A DNA stretch of 34,097 nucleotides, taken from assembly GCA_016183805.1 (NCBI GenBank), contig JACPDX010000011.1, positions 27,933 to 62,029 on the forward strand, in the 5' to 3' direction. The notes under the pieces were generated by a model. The model saw only the letters and a list, made by a program, of their open reading frames with translations. It had not been told where the DNA came from and searched no databases. Shown piece by piece: positions 25,580-34,097 of this stretch. A program made the position numbers and the translations under genes. This stretch comes from Bacteroidota bacterium (GTDB lineage Bacteria; Bacteroidota; Bacteroidia; Flavobacteriales_E; Vicingaceae). Each line of letters opens with the position of its first letter. Position 1 is the first letter of the stretch.

Positions 25580-25674
25580 CACTCTCCCTCCACAATTTTA
25601 ATTTCCTCCTCACTTAACCCATAAATCTCATAAACCATTTGGTTTTTTAGTTTTGATTTTTGAAATAATGCCAT
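25579..25674 (-). pseudogene. 31-codon remnant resembling a restriction-modification methyltransferase C-terminus
   Basis: From the ATG at 25674 the frame reads MALFQKSKLKNQ then MVYEIYGLSEEEIKIVEGE and TGA (25581-25579). VYE(L/I)YGL(S/T)EEEIKIVEG is, as I recall, the standard ending of Eco57I/PglX-like N6-adenine methyltransferases and type IIG enzymes. Everything upstream of this end is gone: position 25675 onward is the AT-rich intergenic region before the LRR gene. The short frame may still be translated and pass ribosomes to the gene at 25579. Confidence 0.6.
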
Positions 25675-25794
25675 TTATAAATTTCTGTTTAAGAACTTTA
25701 AAATTAACATTTTTTAATACATAAATTTTCCACCTTTAAACAATAACATTTTTTAGCTTACGTTAATAACAACAAACAACGTAATTCATTGAAA

Positions 25795-28422
25795 ATGAAT
25801 AAAAAAACCATCTCTATTCTTTGTGTAACTGCCTTGTACACAACACTTTTTTATCAACAACACGTCGGCATCAACTTTTTACTTTTTACCATAGCAGCCA
25901 TTGCTTTTTTTTATTTTCAAGATAAAGAAGCTTTTAAAAGTAAGTCTGTATTGTTGTTAAGTGGGGCAGCCGTTTTTAGTGCTTCATTTGCAGCCGTGCA
26001 TGGCTCGTATTTATCCATGTGGGCAACCATTGTCAGTATGTTGGTTTTACCGGGTGTTATCATCAACCGTCGGTCGGCATTGTTAATCGATTTTTTTTCC
26101 TCGCTTTATACTACGTCGGTTTCTAGTGTGTACCTGTTTATCGATGCCATTGAGGCTCGAAAAAATGAAAAAGGAAAAGGCTTTTTGAGTTTACTCAAAT
26201 ACATTGTACCTACCGTATTTGTTATCGCTTTCTTTTTTATTTACCGTGCCATGAACCCTTTGTTTGAGAAATTTACTCAAGACATTGCAGAAATTATCAG
26301 TTTGGAGTTTGTGTTTTTTACCCTTGGTGGATTTCTTTTGGTGTACAGTTTTTACAAACAAAAACGAATTAAAGAATTAGACACTTGGGAAAACAATTGG
26401 TTGATTAACATTGACCAAGAAAAATCAATTTTTCCAAAATGGAACGAGTCGTTGAGTTTTATCATCCTCTTTGTTGTTTTAAACCTGATGTTGGTTGCCG
26501 TTAATTCAATGGACATTAACTACCTCTACATTGGCAACGGTTTGCCCGAAGGAATAGACCACAAACAATTTGTACATAAAGGTGTGGGTATGCTCATTTT
26601 ATCTATTGTTTTAGGAATTTCTATTCTGTTGTTCTTTTTTAGAGGTTCGCTAAATTTTACCAAAAATAAAAATGTAGTAAAAGCCCTTGCCTTTTTATGG
26701 GTAGTGCAAAATGTGTTTATGGTTTTTTCTACTGCCATCAGAAATACCATGTATGTTGATGCTTCGTTATTAACCTACAAACGGATAGGCGTTTATTTTT
26801 GGTTGTTTTTTGCCATCATTGGCTTAATTACCCTGTTTATTAAATTACAACGTAACAAAACAGTTTGGTTTTTAGCACGACACAATGTTAGTGCGTTGTT
26901 TGTAGTGTTATTACTTAGTTCTGCCGTAGATTGGGATGATTTAATTTCTTCTTTTAACTTAAACCGGGCTCACCAAATGAAAGAAATTTCTGCATTAGAT
27001 AAAAACTACATGCTAAGCCTCTCCGAAGGAAATATTGAAGGATTGTTTGCTATTAAAAAATTGTCTGGCTTTGAAGTCGATTCGGTATATTCCTATCAAG
27101 ACAAGTATTTATCCAACACCAATTGGTTAGATTGTAAGGTGTATAATTTTTTATTGGACGATGCTGAAGGAGATTGGAGGTCGTATTCAGTTCGTAGAAA
27201 TCGAGTACGAAACGAAATAAAACATCTCCACGACAATGGCTTGATTACAAAATTAGAATTACAAAATCGTTATTTAAAATCCTTAAGTCCCATTTACTCT
27301 TTAAACAAGTTGGAGGAACTCAATTTAAACAGCAATCACTTTAACACCAAAGAAAAGTTGGCAGAAATCAATCATTTACAACAATTAAAAAAACTGTATT
27401 TAAACAATAACTCTATTACCGATTTATCGGCATTAAAAGGCAGTATAAATTTAACCCATTTGTCGCTGGAAATTAATGAGATAGACAACTTAAACTTTCT
27501 AAAAAATTACCCCAATCTCGACTCATTAGAACTAAGTGGCAACAGTTTAATAACACTATCTTCACTTCCTGCTTTGCCCAACCTAACCAACCTTCGGTTA
27601 GATAATAATCCTTTGAATGATATCAGCACCTTGAATAAACTGCCCCGATTAACGCATTTATCCTTAAATACTATTGTAGAAAATTGTGGTAAATTTCCCG
27701 AATTGGCAAACTTAGAAAACTTAAGTGTTAGTGGTTCGCCAAATTTAGTGATGTATGGGTTAAATATCACCGCTTCTTTTCCTTCACTTACCTATTTAGA
27801 GATATCTAATAATGAGTTGACAGGACTTTACCCACTTCTAAAACCGGAAACTGGATTATCAAAAGCACCTGAATTAAAAACACTTGTAATAAGTTCGAAC
27901 AAACTTGGAAATCTTTATGGAATTGAACAATTCGAACAATTGGAGCATTTTGACGCACGTAATAATTCCATCTACAATTTATCGGGTTTAGAAAAACTCA
28001 CCAAACTTCAACGATTGTATTTAAGCAATAATCAACTTAATAACCTTTCACCTTTGGCAGGAATGGTTCATTTAAAAGAACTTGACCTTGGGTACAACTC
28101 AAGTATTCAGGATTTTAATGTATTATCAAACTTTAATCAATTGATATTTTTAGATTTATCAGGAACAGTTTTAAAGGATTTACAACATATTGAAGCAAAA
28201 AAATCGCTTAAAACGTTGAACTTAACAGGTTGTAGAATAAACAATTGGGAATCATTAAACTCCTTTAATCTCTTAGAGAATTTATCGGTTTCTTATTTGA
28301 AAAAAGAAGACGTTGCTTTATTTAAAAAGTTGACCAACCTAAAATTTCTTCGTATTACCAATACCGAAGAAGAAGTAGTACTATTAATGAAAGAGGCATT
28401 GAAAGACTTAGAAATATACTAA
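25795..28422 (+). CDS. DUF4173-like membrane protein fused to leucine-rich repeats
   Basis: 875 aa from the ATG at 25795 (a TTG two codons earlier is unlikely). Residues about 1-415 hold roughly eleven hydrophobic segments of a DUF4153/DUF4173 type protein: VLLLSGAAVFSASFAAVHGS, IVPTVFVIAFFFIYRAMNPLFEKF, NYLYIGNGLPEG, and FMVFSTAIRNTMYVDASLLTYKRIGVYFWL. After a linker, residues about 490-860 form a run of about 16 leucine-rich repeats of the internalin/SDS22 type (LKKLYLNNNSITDLSALKG, LQRLYLSNNQLNNLSPLAG). The repeats follow the last membrane helix, so their side of the membrane is set by its orientation. The role is unknown, perhaps protein binding. Confidence 0.82.
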   Translation: MNKKTISILCVTALYTTLFYQQHVGINFLLFTIAAIAFFYFQDKEAFKSKSVLLLSGAAVFSASFAAVHGSYLSMWATIVSMLVLPGVIINRRSALLIDFFSSLYTTSVSSVYLFIDAIEARKNEKGKGFLSLLKYIVPTVFVIAFFFIYRAMNPLFEKFTQDIAEIISLEFVFFTLGGFLLVYSFYKQKRIKELDTWENNWLINIDQEKSIFPKWNESLSFIILFVVLNLMLVAVNSMDINYLYIGNGLPEGIDHKQFVHKGVGMLILSIVLGISILLFFFRGSLNFTKNKNVVKALAFLWVVQNVFMVFSTAIRNTMYVDASLLTYKRIGVYFWLFFAIIGLITLFIKLQRNKTVWFLARHNVSALFVVLLLSSAVDWDDLISSFNLNRAHQMKEISALDKNYMLSLSEGNIEGLFAIKKLSGFEVDSVYSYQDKYLSNTNWLDCKVYNFLLDDAEGDWRSYSVRRNRVRNEIKHLHDNGLITKLELQNRYLKSLSPIYSLNKLEELNLNSNHFNTKEKLAEINHLQQLKKLYLNNNSITDLSALKGSINLTHLSLEINEIDNLNFLKNYPNLDSLELSGNSLITLSSLPALPNLTNLRLDNNPLNDISTLNKLPRLTHLSLNTIVENCGKFPELANLENLSVSGSPNLVMYGLNITASFPSLTYLEISNNELTGLYPLLKPETGLSKAPELKTLVISSNKLGNLYGIEQFEQLEHFDARNNSIYNLSGLEKLTKLQRLYLSNNQLNNLSPLAGMVHLKELDLGYNSSIQDFNVLSNFNQLIFLDLSGTVLKDLQHIEAKKSLKTLNLTGCRINNWESLNSFNLLENLSVSYLKKEDVALFKKLTNLKFLRITNTEEEVVLLMKEALKDLEIY

Positions 28423-28505
28423 AATAGTGATAAATAGTCTAATAGTTAAATAGAAAGACGGAATCACCTCTGTTTTCTGACCAAAAATTAATTCAAATGG
28501 ATAAT

Positions 28506-29300
28506 TTAATTATCACCATCAATTAAATCACCTAATCCTCCCAAAATACTTCCTTCACCTACTCTTTTGCCACCCATTTTAGGTGCGGAAGAAATAATTT
28601 TATCTGCTAAGCGGCTAAAAGGTAATGATTGTATCCAAACTTTACCCGGGCCGGTTAATGATGCAAAAAATACACCCTCACCACCAAACAAAGTATTTCT
28701 AACTCCGCCAATAAATTCAATATCGTAATTCACATCTTTGGTTAAAGCAACCAAACAACCCGTGTCCACATGTAGTTTTTCTCCCGATTGTAAAGTTCTT
28801 TCAATAATTGTTCCACCGGCATGAATAAATGCTAATCCATCACCTTCTAATTTTTGCATAATGAATCCTTCACCACCAAAAAAGCCGGTTCCCAGTTTCT
28901 TTTGAAATTCAATACCCACAGCAACACCTTTGGCTGCACACAAAAAAGCTTGTTTCTGGCAAATTATTTTTCCTTGATATACGGTTAAATCAAAAGGAAC
29001 TATTTTTCCGGGGAAAGGAGCAGCAAAAGTGACATGTTTTTTACCATTACCTTGATGAGTATAAGCTGTTAAAAACAAACTTTCGCCAGTTAACAATCTT
29101 TTACCGGCTGAAAACAATTTACCAAAAATTCCATCCTCTTGACCTGTACCATCACCAAATATGGTTTGCATCTGAATTTCTGAAGATTTCATCATTAAAC
29201 TTCCTGCCTCAGCAATTACAGTTTCTTGTGGGTCTAATTCTATTTCGACACATTGCATGTCGTCGCCAATAATTTTATAATCAATATCGTGTGCGCTCAT
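28506..29300 (-). CDS. TIGR00266 / AIM24 family protein
   Basis: 264 aa, full family length. The N-terminal DDMQCVEIELDPQETVIAEAGSLMMKS and the glycine-rich repeats GTGFFGGEGFIMQKLEGDGLAFIHAGGTIIER and RNTLFGGEGVFFASLTGPGKVWIQSLP are diagnostic. The fold is a beta-rich tubby-like/TNF-like barrel. In yeast AIM24 affects mitochondrial inner-membrane organisation; the bacterial role is unknown. Cytosolic, no signal peptide. It ends near the convergent LRR gene and has its own leader from 29301 on. Confidence 0.9.
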   Translation of the reverse strand: MSAHDIDYKIIGDDMQCVEIELDPQETVIAEAGSLMMKSSEIQMQTIFGDGTGQEDGIFGKLFSAGKRLLTGESLFLTAYTHQGNGKKHVTFAAPFPGKIVPFDLTVYQGKIICQKQAFLCAAKGVAVGIEFQKKLGTGFFGGEGFIMQKLEGDGLAFIHAGGTIIERTLQSGEKLHVDTGCLVALTKDVNYDIEFIGGVRNTLFGGEGVFFASLTGPGKVWIQSLPFSRLADKIISSAPKMGGKRVGEGSILGGLGDLIDGDN

Positions 29301-29351
29301 GGTTTTATTTTTTTTGTTATGAAAATTAATAAAATTCGAATTCCAAAGTAA

Positions 29352-31832
29352 TTACTTCTTCTTTTTTAATGATAAATAATCAATATAGTACAATACTTTT
29401 ATTGAAAAACTTTGTGCTCGAGGTTCTTCAAATGTTTTATTAAAGTTCTCAGCATAAGAAGCCGATATGTTGTTATTAAGAGCCAAAAGCGAAGTTTTAT
29501 ACACCATACTTATTTCACTTCCGGGTGCAAAAACCCATCGGTAAACCATGTCAACATTAAACGCATTAAAATTGGTGTTGTGCAACGATTCTCCGTTGAA
29601 ATCTAGTCCATCGTAATTAGATGGGGTTAAATGTCCGTTTTCATCCAATACATGAAAAGTATTGTATTTTACGTTCGACCAATAATGTCTTACCCTTAAA
29701 GTCAACCCCATTTTATTGGTGAAAATATAATTGGCTGACAACACATTTTCGTAGGTGGTTTGATTTCGCTTTCCAAAAATAATATCGTTGCCAATAAAAG
29801 TACCTCTACCATATAAATCAAGTGCTGCTCCCTCATCGTTTACAAACTCATATCTACCGAGAGTATAAACGATTGAGAATTTATTGGAAAATCTAAATCT
29901 TGGCCCGGCTGTTATATTAAATCGATACCTGTTTTCAGCACTAAATTTTCTATAATTTGTATTCAAATCCAATGCAATTCTTTTTCTATAATCAGAAGAA
30001 ATCCACCCACCAAAATTATTGCTGGTTTGCCAAGCATGGAATCTTCCCCACACTCGTGGCTCGTAAAAATCGTAAGTTTCTAAGGGTTCTGCTGTATAAA
30101 ATAATCCGGCTGAAATCCAATTTTTAAATGTTCCTCCTATTTCAGTGTTGATATTAAAATCTGCATACTTATCAGGATTATATATTCTGGCATTATACGT
30201 CCTAATGCTCGACCAAAACTCTAATAATTTCCAAAAAGGCTTGTATATGTTATACCCAATTCGTGCATAACCATCTCTAATGTTATTGTTGTATAAATAT
30301 CCTAAATCATTAGGGTCGTAGGTGTCATCAATTTCATTATAACCAATACCAAATTTAAAATTGCCTCCTTCTTTAACAAAATCAATATTTGCTCTATGTC
30401 CGAGAGAAACAGAGTCTGATGAAAAATATTTTTGAGAAACAATTCCTTTACCCGACAATGAAAACACATTCTTTTTAGTATTGAGTTTAAACATTCCTCC
30501 GGTAACATTAGCATCGTAAAAACTACCACTTCTGGTTACATTGGTATTGATTAAAGTTACATAGGAGTTGTTTTTTAAATTTTGATCTAAAACTAATATG
30601 TTGTAATTGGTTAGGGGATCTGTTAATACTTCTCTTGTTTGCCCTGTAACAGTGTCTTTTACAGTAGCAAACATCGATTTGGTAACTCCATTAAAAACAC
30701 CAATACCTAATCCACTTTTTGTTCTCCCCGATATTTTTGTGGCGTTCAATAACTGACTTTCTACAGGGTTATCAATAACTTCCTCATTATCATCTAATTG
30801 ATTGTATGGAGCATTGTAATTGATTGGTGTACCACCCAACCTCCTCGAATAAAACAAACTACCTTTGTTAAAGAGCTCTGTTCCCTCCATAAAAAAGGGT
30901 CGATTTTCATTAAATTGAACTTCAAATGGCGAGAGATTTAACACCTGATTATCAGATTGAACTTGTCCAAAATCTGGAATTAAAGTCATGTCTAAAGTAA
31001 AAGCATCGTTTATTCCGTACTTCACATCCATTCCACCATTAATTGATTTAGAGTAATTACTCTTTCCTGTAACATTGTAGGGATAATGTTCCACGTATCC
31101 TGCAACGTAGGGGGTAAACATTAAACGTACAGGTGCTTCAACATCAGAAATTCCCATTAATGTTCCCCACTGGTTTACAAAACCGTTTACTTCAGGGTTT
31201 ACCTCATTCCAAAAATTAAACTCTCTGATTCGTCGAATTTTTCTGGCAAAATTAATACCCCATTCTTGAATTGGTTTCTCCGGAAAACGAATGGCAGAAT
31301 AAGGAATTTTCATCTCTACATACCAATTATTTTCATCCATAGAAACTGCACTAATCCATACGGCATTCCACGAAACATCCTGACCCTGTGTAGCAGAATA
31401 TCGAGCATCCCATTGAACTCCAGTTGGATGCACTACAAAACCATACCCACTTTGCCCATCTTTGTAAGTATCTAAAAAAACAGCAAATAAATCAGTGTTT
31501 TCTTCTTCATCACGTTGGCTTAGTTGACGCATAATACTGTCTTTTGAAACGTCGTACATCGTTGCTCCAATATACATTGCAGTATTATCGTACAACACTT
31601 TTACCTCAGTTTTTTGTGAAGGTTTGTTTCCTGGATTAGGTGAATTTTGAATAAAATCGGTAGCAATTGGTACATTTTTCCATACTTCATCATCTAAAAT
31701 TCCATCAATTTTTGGAACATCCTGAATTCTGCTGGCATTAATTATTTTTTTTGAAACAACAACATCAATGTCCTTCTCAGCAAAAGAAAAACTAGAAACT
31801 AGCAAAAATACTATGATTAAAAAAAATCGCAT
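29352..31832 (-). CDS. DUF5916 outer-membrane protein with N-terminal CBM9-like domain
   Basis: 826 aa from the ATG at 31832 (a TTG three codons upstream is less likely). A signal peptide covers about residues 1-18 (ending SSFSFAEK). Residues about 30-220 are a carbohydrate-binding-module-9-like domain (PKIDGILDDEVWKNVPIATDFIQNSPNPG, VLYDNTAMYIGATMYD). The remainder is DUF5916, rich in alternating beta strands, including FEVQFNENRPFFMEGTELFNKGSLFYSRRLGG. The last segment ends IKVLYYIDYLSLKKKK, with a barrel-type final strand. It is probably an outer-membrane barrel; ligand unknown. A TAAATTTG box (31857-31850, minus) lies 17 bases before the ATG. Confidence 0.87.
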   Translation of the reverse strand: MRFFLIIVFLLVSSFSFAEKDIDVVVSKKIINASRIQDVPKIDGILDDEVWKNVPIATDFIQNSPNPGNKPSQKTEVKVLYDNTAMYIGATMYDVSKDSIMRQLSQRDEEENTDLFAVFLDTYKDGQSGYGFVVHPTGVQWDARYSATQGQDVSWNAVWISAVSMDENNWYVEMKIPYSAIRFPEKPIQEWGINFARKIRRIREFNFWNEVNPEVNGFVNQWGTLMGISDVEAPVRLMFTPYVAGYVEHYPYNVTGKSNYSKSINGGMDVKYGINDAFTLDMTLIPDFGQVQSDNQVLNLSPFEVQFNENRPFFMEGTELFNKGSLFYSRRLGGTPINYNAPYNQLDDNEEVIDNPVESQLLNATKISGRTKSGLGIGVFNGVTKSMFATVKDTVTGQTREVLTDPLTNYNILVLDQNLKNNSYVTLINTNVTRSGSFYDANVTGGMFKLNTKKNVFSLSGKGIVSQKYFSSDSVSLGHRANIDFVKEGGNFKFGIGYNEIDDTYDPNDLGYLYNNNIRDGYARIGYNIYKPFWKLLEFWSSIRTYNARIYNPDKYADFNINTEIGGTFKNWISAGLFYTAEPLETYDFYEPRVWGRFHAWQTSNNFGGWISSDYRKRIALDLNTNYRKFSAENRYRFNITAGPRFRFSNKFSIVYTLGRYEFVNDEGAALDLYGRGTFIGNDIIFGKRNQTTYENVLSANYIFTNKMGLTLRVRHYWSNVKYNTFHVLDENGHLTPSNYDGLDFNGESLHNTNFNAFNVDMVYRWVFAPGSEISMVYKTSLLALNNNISASYAENFNKTFEEPRAQSFSIKVLYYIDYLSLKKKK

Positions 31833-32008
31833 CGAAACCAATTTATAAACAAATTTAAATTTAAAAAGAAGTTCCTTTTATAAAAATGTGATAGACGGTT
31901 ATACTATCTATTTTAAGTATTTAAGGGCTTTATTTTTCTATTGAATAATTTTGTGTTTTAAAAAATTAAAAATTTGTATTTTGCAAGCTTGTAAAATAAA
32001 GGAATTAA

Positions 32009-32971
32009 ATGAAAGTCTGTATTGCCGAAAAACCAAGTGTTGCACGCGAAATTGCTACTGTATTAGGGGCAACCGCCAAACACGACGGTTATTTTGAAGG
32101 CAACGGTTATTTAGTAACTTACACTTTTGGACATCTTTGTACTTTATTTGAACCTCACGATTATCAAGCCTATTGGAAAAGCTGGAACATCAACAACTTG
32201 CCGATGTTACCCGAAAAATTTAAAACTAAAATTGTCGATAATCCGGGTATTCAAAAACAATTTAAGGTCATAGAAAGCTTGTTCGATAAAGCTACTCTAG
32301 TGATAAACTGTGGTGATGCCGGGCAAGAAGGAGAATTGATTCAGCGTTGGGTGATTGATCAAGCAGGATATAAAGGTGAAGTTCAACGTTTATGGATTTC
32401 ATCGTTAACCACCGAAGCCATTAAAGAAGGGTTTCAACACCTAAAACCTTCCAAACAATACGACAACTTGTATTATGCCGGATTTTCTCGTGCCATTGGC
32501 GACTGGTTATTGGGCATGAATGCCACCCGTTTATACACCTTAAAATATGGTGGACAAAAACAAATTTTATCGATTGGAAGAGTTCAAACTCCAACATTGG
32601 CCATGGTGGTAAATCGGTTTAAAGAAATAGAAAATTTTAAACCTACCCCCTTTTGGGAATTACAAACCATTTATAGAGAAACGGTTTTTAATTGTGAAGA
32701 AGGTCGTTTTACTACTAAAGAAGATGGTCAGAAATTGGCGGATAAAGTAAAAGAGGCTGATTTTGAAATTGTATCAACAAGCAAAAAAGCCGGAAACGAG
32801 TATGCTCCTAAACTATTTGATTTGACTGGTTTGCAGGTATATTGTAACACCAAGTTTGGCTACTCGGCTGATGAAACCTTAAAAACTGTTCAAAAATTAT
32901 ATGAGTTAAAAGTAGTTACTTATCCAAGAGTTGACACCACCTTTTTACCTAATGATGTTTACCCATTTTAA
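32009..32971 (+). CDS. topB: DNA topoisomerase III, N-terminal part (frameshifted gene)
   Basis: 320 aa before an early stop. The Toprim domain starts KVCIAEKPSVAREIATVLGA and has INCGDAGQEGELIQRWV (the DxxxE acid pair, with Gln where E. coli has Arg). The central type IA core follows (FSRAIGDWLLGMNATRLYT, SIGRVQTPTLAMVV). The active-site tyrosine is Tyr305 in VVTYPRVDTTFL. Translation then stops 15 codons later at 32969-32971. The enzyme decatenates and relaxes single-stranded-bearing DNA. An AAGGA lies 5 bases before the ATG. Downstream sequence in another frame completes the protein. Confidence 0.88.
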   Translation: MKVCIAEKPSVAREIATVLGATAKHDGYFEGNGYLVTYTFGHLCTLFEPHDYQAYWKSWNINNLPMLPEKFKTKIVDNPGIQKQFKVIESLFDKATLVINCGDAGQEGELIQRWVIDQAGYKGEVQRLWISSLTTEAIKEGFQHLKPSKQYDNLYYAGFSRAIGDWLLGMNATRLYTLKYGGQKQILSIGRVQTPTLAMVVNRFKEIENFKPTPFWELQTIYRETVFNCEEGRFTTKEDGQKLADKVKEADFEIVSTSKKAGNEYAPKLFDLTGLQVYCNTKFGYSADETLKTVQKLYELKVVTYPRVDTTFLPNDVYPF

Positions 32972-34097
32972 CACAGCCTTTGTTAGGTAAAAAAATTAGA
33001 AAATCGACTAAAATATTTAACGACAAAAAAGTTACCGACCACCACGCCATAATTCCTACAGGAGTTCAAACTCACTTAAATCAATACGAAGAAAAAGTGT
33101 ATGATATTATTGTAAAACGCTTTATTGCTGTTTTTTACGAGGATTGTTCGGTAAGCAACACCACAGTGATTGGTAAAGCCGATGAAGTTACTTTTAAAGC
33201 CACAGGAAAAGAAATTTTGGAAAAAGGTTGGCGAGTGGTTTTTGATGGCGTTGATAGTGCAGAAGAAGATAAAGAATTACAGTTACTTCCAAATTTTATA
33301 AAAGGAGAAAAAGGTCCACACGAGCCTTCGTTTTTAGAAAAAGAAACCAAACCACCAAACATGTTTACCGAAGCAACCTTGTTACGAGCTATGGAAACTG
33401 CAGGAAAACATGTAGATGATGAGGAATTGCGGGATTTAATGAAAGACAACGGGATTGGTCGCCCTTCGACTCGTGCAAACATTATTGAAACATTGTTTAA
33501 ACGAAAATACATTGAACGTAACAAAAAACAATTGGTACCAACCTCCACAGGAATTCAGTTGATTGATACCATTCAAAATAAATTATTGACCTCGGCAGAG
33601 CTCACCGGATCATGGGAAAAGAAATTGAAAGAAATTGAAAAAGGGACTTATAATGCCGGTTCTTTTATTAAACACATGAAACAGATGGTGGATCATTTGG
33701 TGTATGAAGTGCGTATGGAAGAAAATCGTACTCGTATAACTTCTATAGTTAGCAACAAGGGGATGAACCCCCTTGTCAATAAAGAAAAAGGAAAAGCAGC
33801 TTTTAGTACACAAAAATGCCCTAAATGTAAAACAGGGAATTTATTAAAAGGGAAAACGGCTTACGGTTGTAGTGAATATGCAACAGGCTGTAACTTTATT
33901 TTGCCTTTTAATTTTAAAGAGAAAAAACTTACTGAAAAGCAAGTTCTGCAATTGTTGCAGAAAGGAAAAACCTCAACCATTAAGGGTTTTAAAACCGAAT
34001 CAGGAAAAATTGATGGTGTAATCTGTTTTAACAATAACTTTGAATTGGTTCTCGAAGAAGTAAAAACGACTAAAAAATCAAAACAAAATAGTGATGA
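32968..34097 (+). pseudogene. topB: DNA topoisomerase III, C-terminal part in the -1 frame, runs off the window
   Basis: From about 32965 the -1 frame reads ILTQPLLGKKIRKSTKIF, then VTDHHAIIPTGVQ, MKDNGIGRPSTRANIIETL (conserved type IA segments) and GSWEKKLKEIEKGTY, and remains open to the window end (376 codons). It includes the zinc-finger-like CPKCKTGNLLKGKTAYGCSEY..GC and a TopB C-terminal NNNFELVLEE element. A natural reading would be YPK-ILTQ, so about four bases (AAAA) seem missing from a run at 32965. No canonical slippery heptamer is present. A sequencing error in the A/T run cannot be excluded. Confidence 0.8.

Noticed and set aside
23018-25680. Active prophage or complete type V CRISPR-Cas locus
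   Set aside because: There are no structural phage genes, integrase, cas1, cas2, cas4 or cas12a; only repeat units, RhuM, an unknown gene and fragments.
28423-28505. Terminator between the convergent LRR and AIM24 genes
   Set aside because: No stem of useful length followed by a T-run could be found by eye.
32955-32975. Programmed -1 frameshift in topB
   Set aside because: No X-XXY-YYZ slippery heptamer precedes the stop, and topoisomerase III is not known to use one; a lesion or sequencing error is simpler.
33135-33548. Long minus-strand open frame of 137 codons opposite topB
   Set aside because: It is antisense to conserved topoisomerase sequence (NGIGRPSTRANII) and its translation resembles no family; a shadow of codon bias.

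Overview
The window looks like chromosomal DNA of an AT-rich member of the Bacteroidota, probably Flavobacteriales-like. The evidence is three secreted proteins with type IX secretion (T9SS) type A C-terminal sorting domains, promoters of the Bacteroidota TAnnTTTG type, a serine-palmitoyltransferase-like enzyme (sphingolipids), a DUF5777 barrel, a SiaB/SiaC pair, and the carboxyspermidine route to spermidine. No rRNA, tRNA, integrase, transposase or cas gene was seen.

Layout. 1-7.2 kb: queD, a PA-domain T9SS protein, a cold-shock-domain protein, an MFS transporter, a DUF2461 protein, a second T9SS protein and a lipoprotein. 7.2-9.7 kb (minus): a compact operon of two duplicated cupredoxins (one T9SS-sorted, one lipoprotein), a YceI protein and a DUF5777 barrel, behind a promoter whose upstream element overlaps a perfect 26-bp palindrome with a TGAT-N4-ATCA core (Crp/Fnr-like). 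9.7-13.4 kb (minus): ttcA with a small multidrug-export protein, then carboxyspermidine dehydrogenase and decarboxylase separated by a 7-bp-period repeat. 13.5-16.2 kb (minus): an ABC-F protein and siaC/siaB. 16.5-18.4 kb: a methyltransferase pseudogene, a ZIP transporter and a GNAT protein, overlapping head to tail. 18.5-23.0 kb: the SPT-like enzyme (minus), then a TauE/SafE protein, ywbE, a DUF1456 protein, rlmF and an EamA transporter (plus).

23.0-25.7 kb is the accessory part. It holds two type V-A (Cas12a)-like CRISPR repeat units with no cas genes, a RhuM gene, a diverged second copy of the eamA 3' end, two cut-off reading frames beside that copy, an unknown HEPN-like protein, and a 31-codon remnant resembling the C-terminus of a restriction-modification methyltransferase. 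Apart from the eamA copies everything lies on the minus strand, which suggests a decayed defence island next to eamA. This is the most interesting part of the window.

25.8-34.1 kb: a membrane-LRR fusion protein, an AIM24/TIGR00266 protein, a DUF5916 outer-membrane protein, and a topoisomerase III gene frameshifted just after its catalytic tyrosine, running off the window end. Identifications are from reading the sequence; no search was run.
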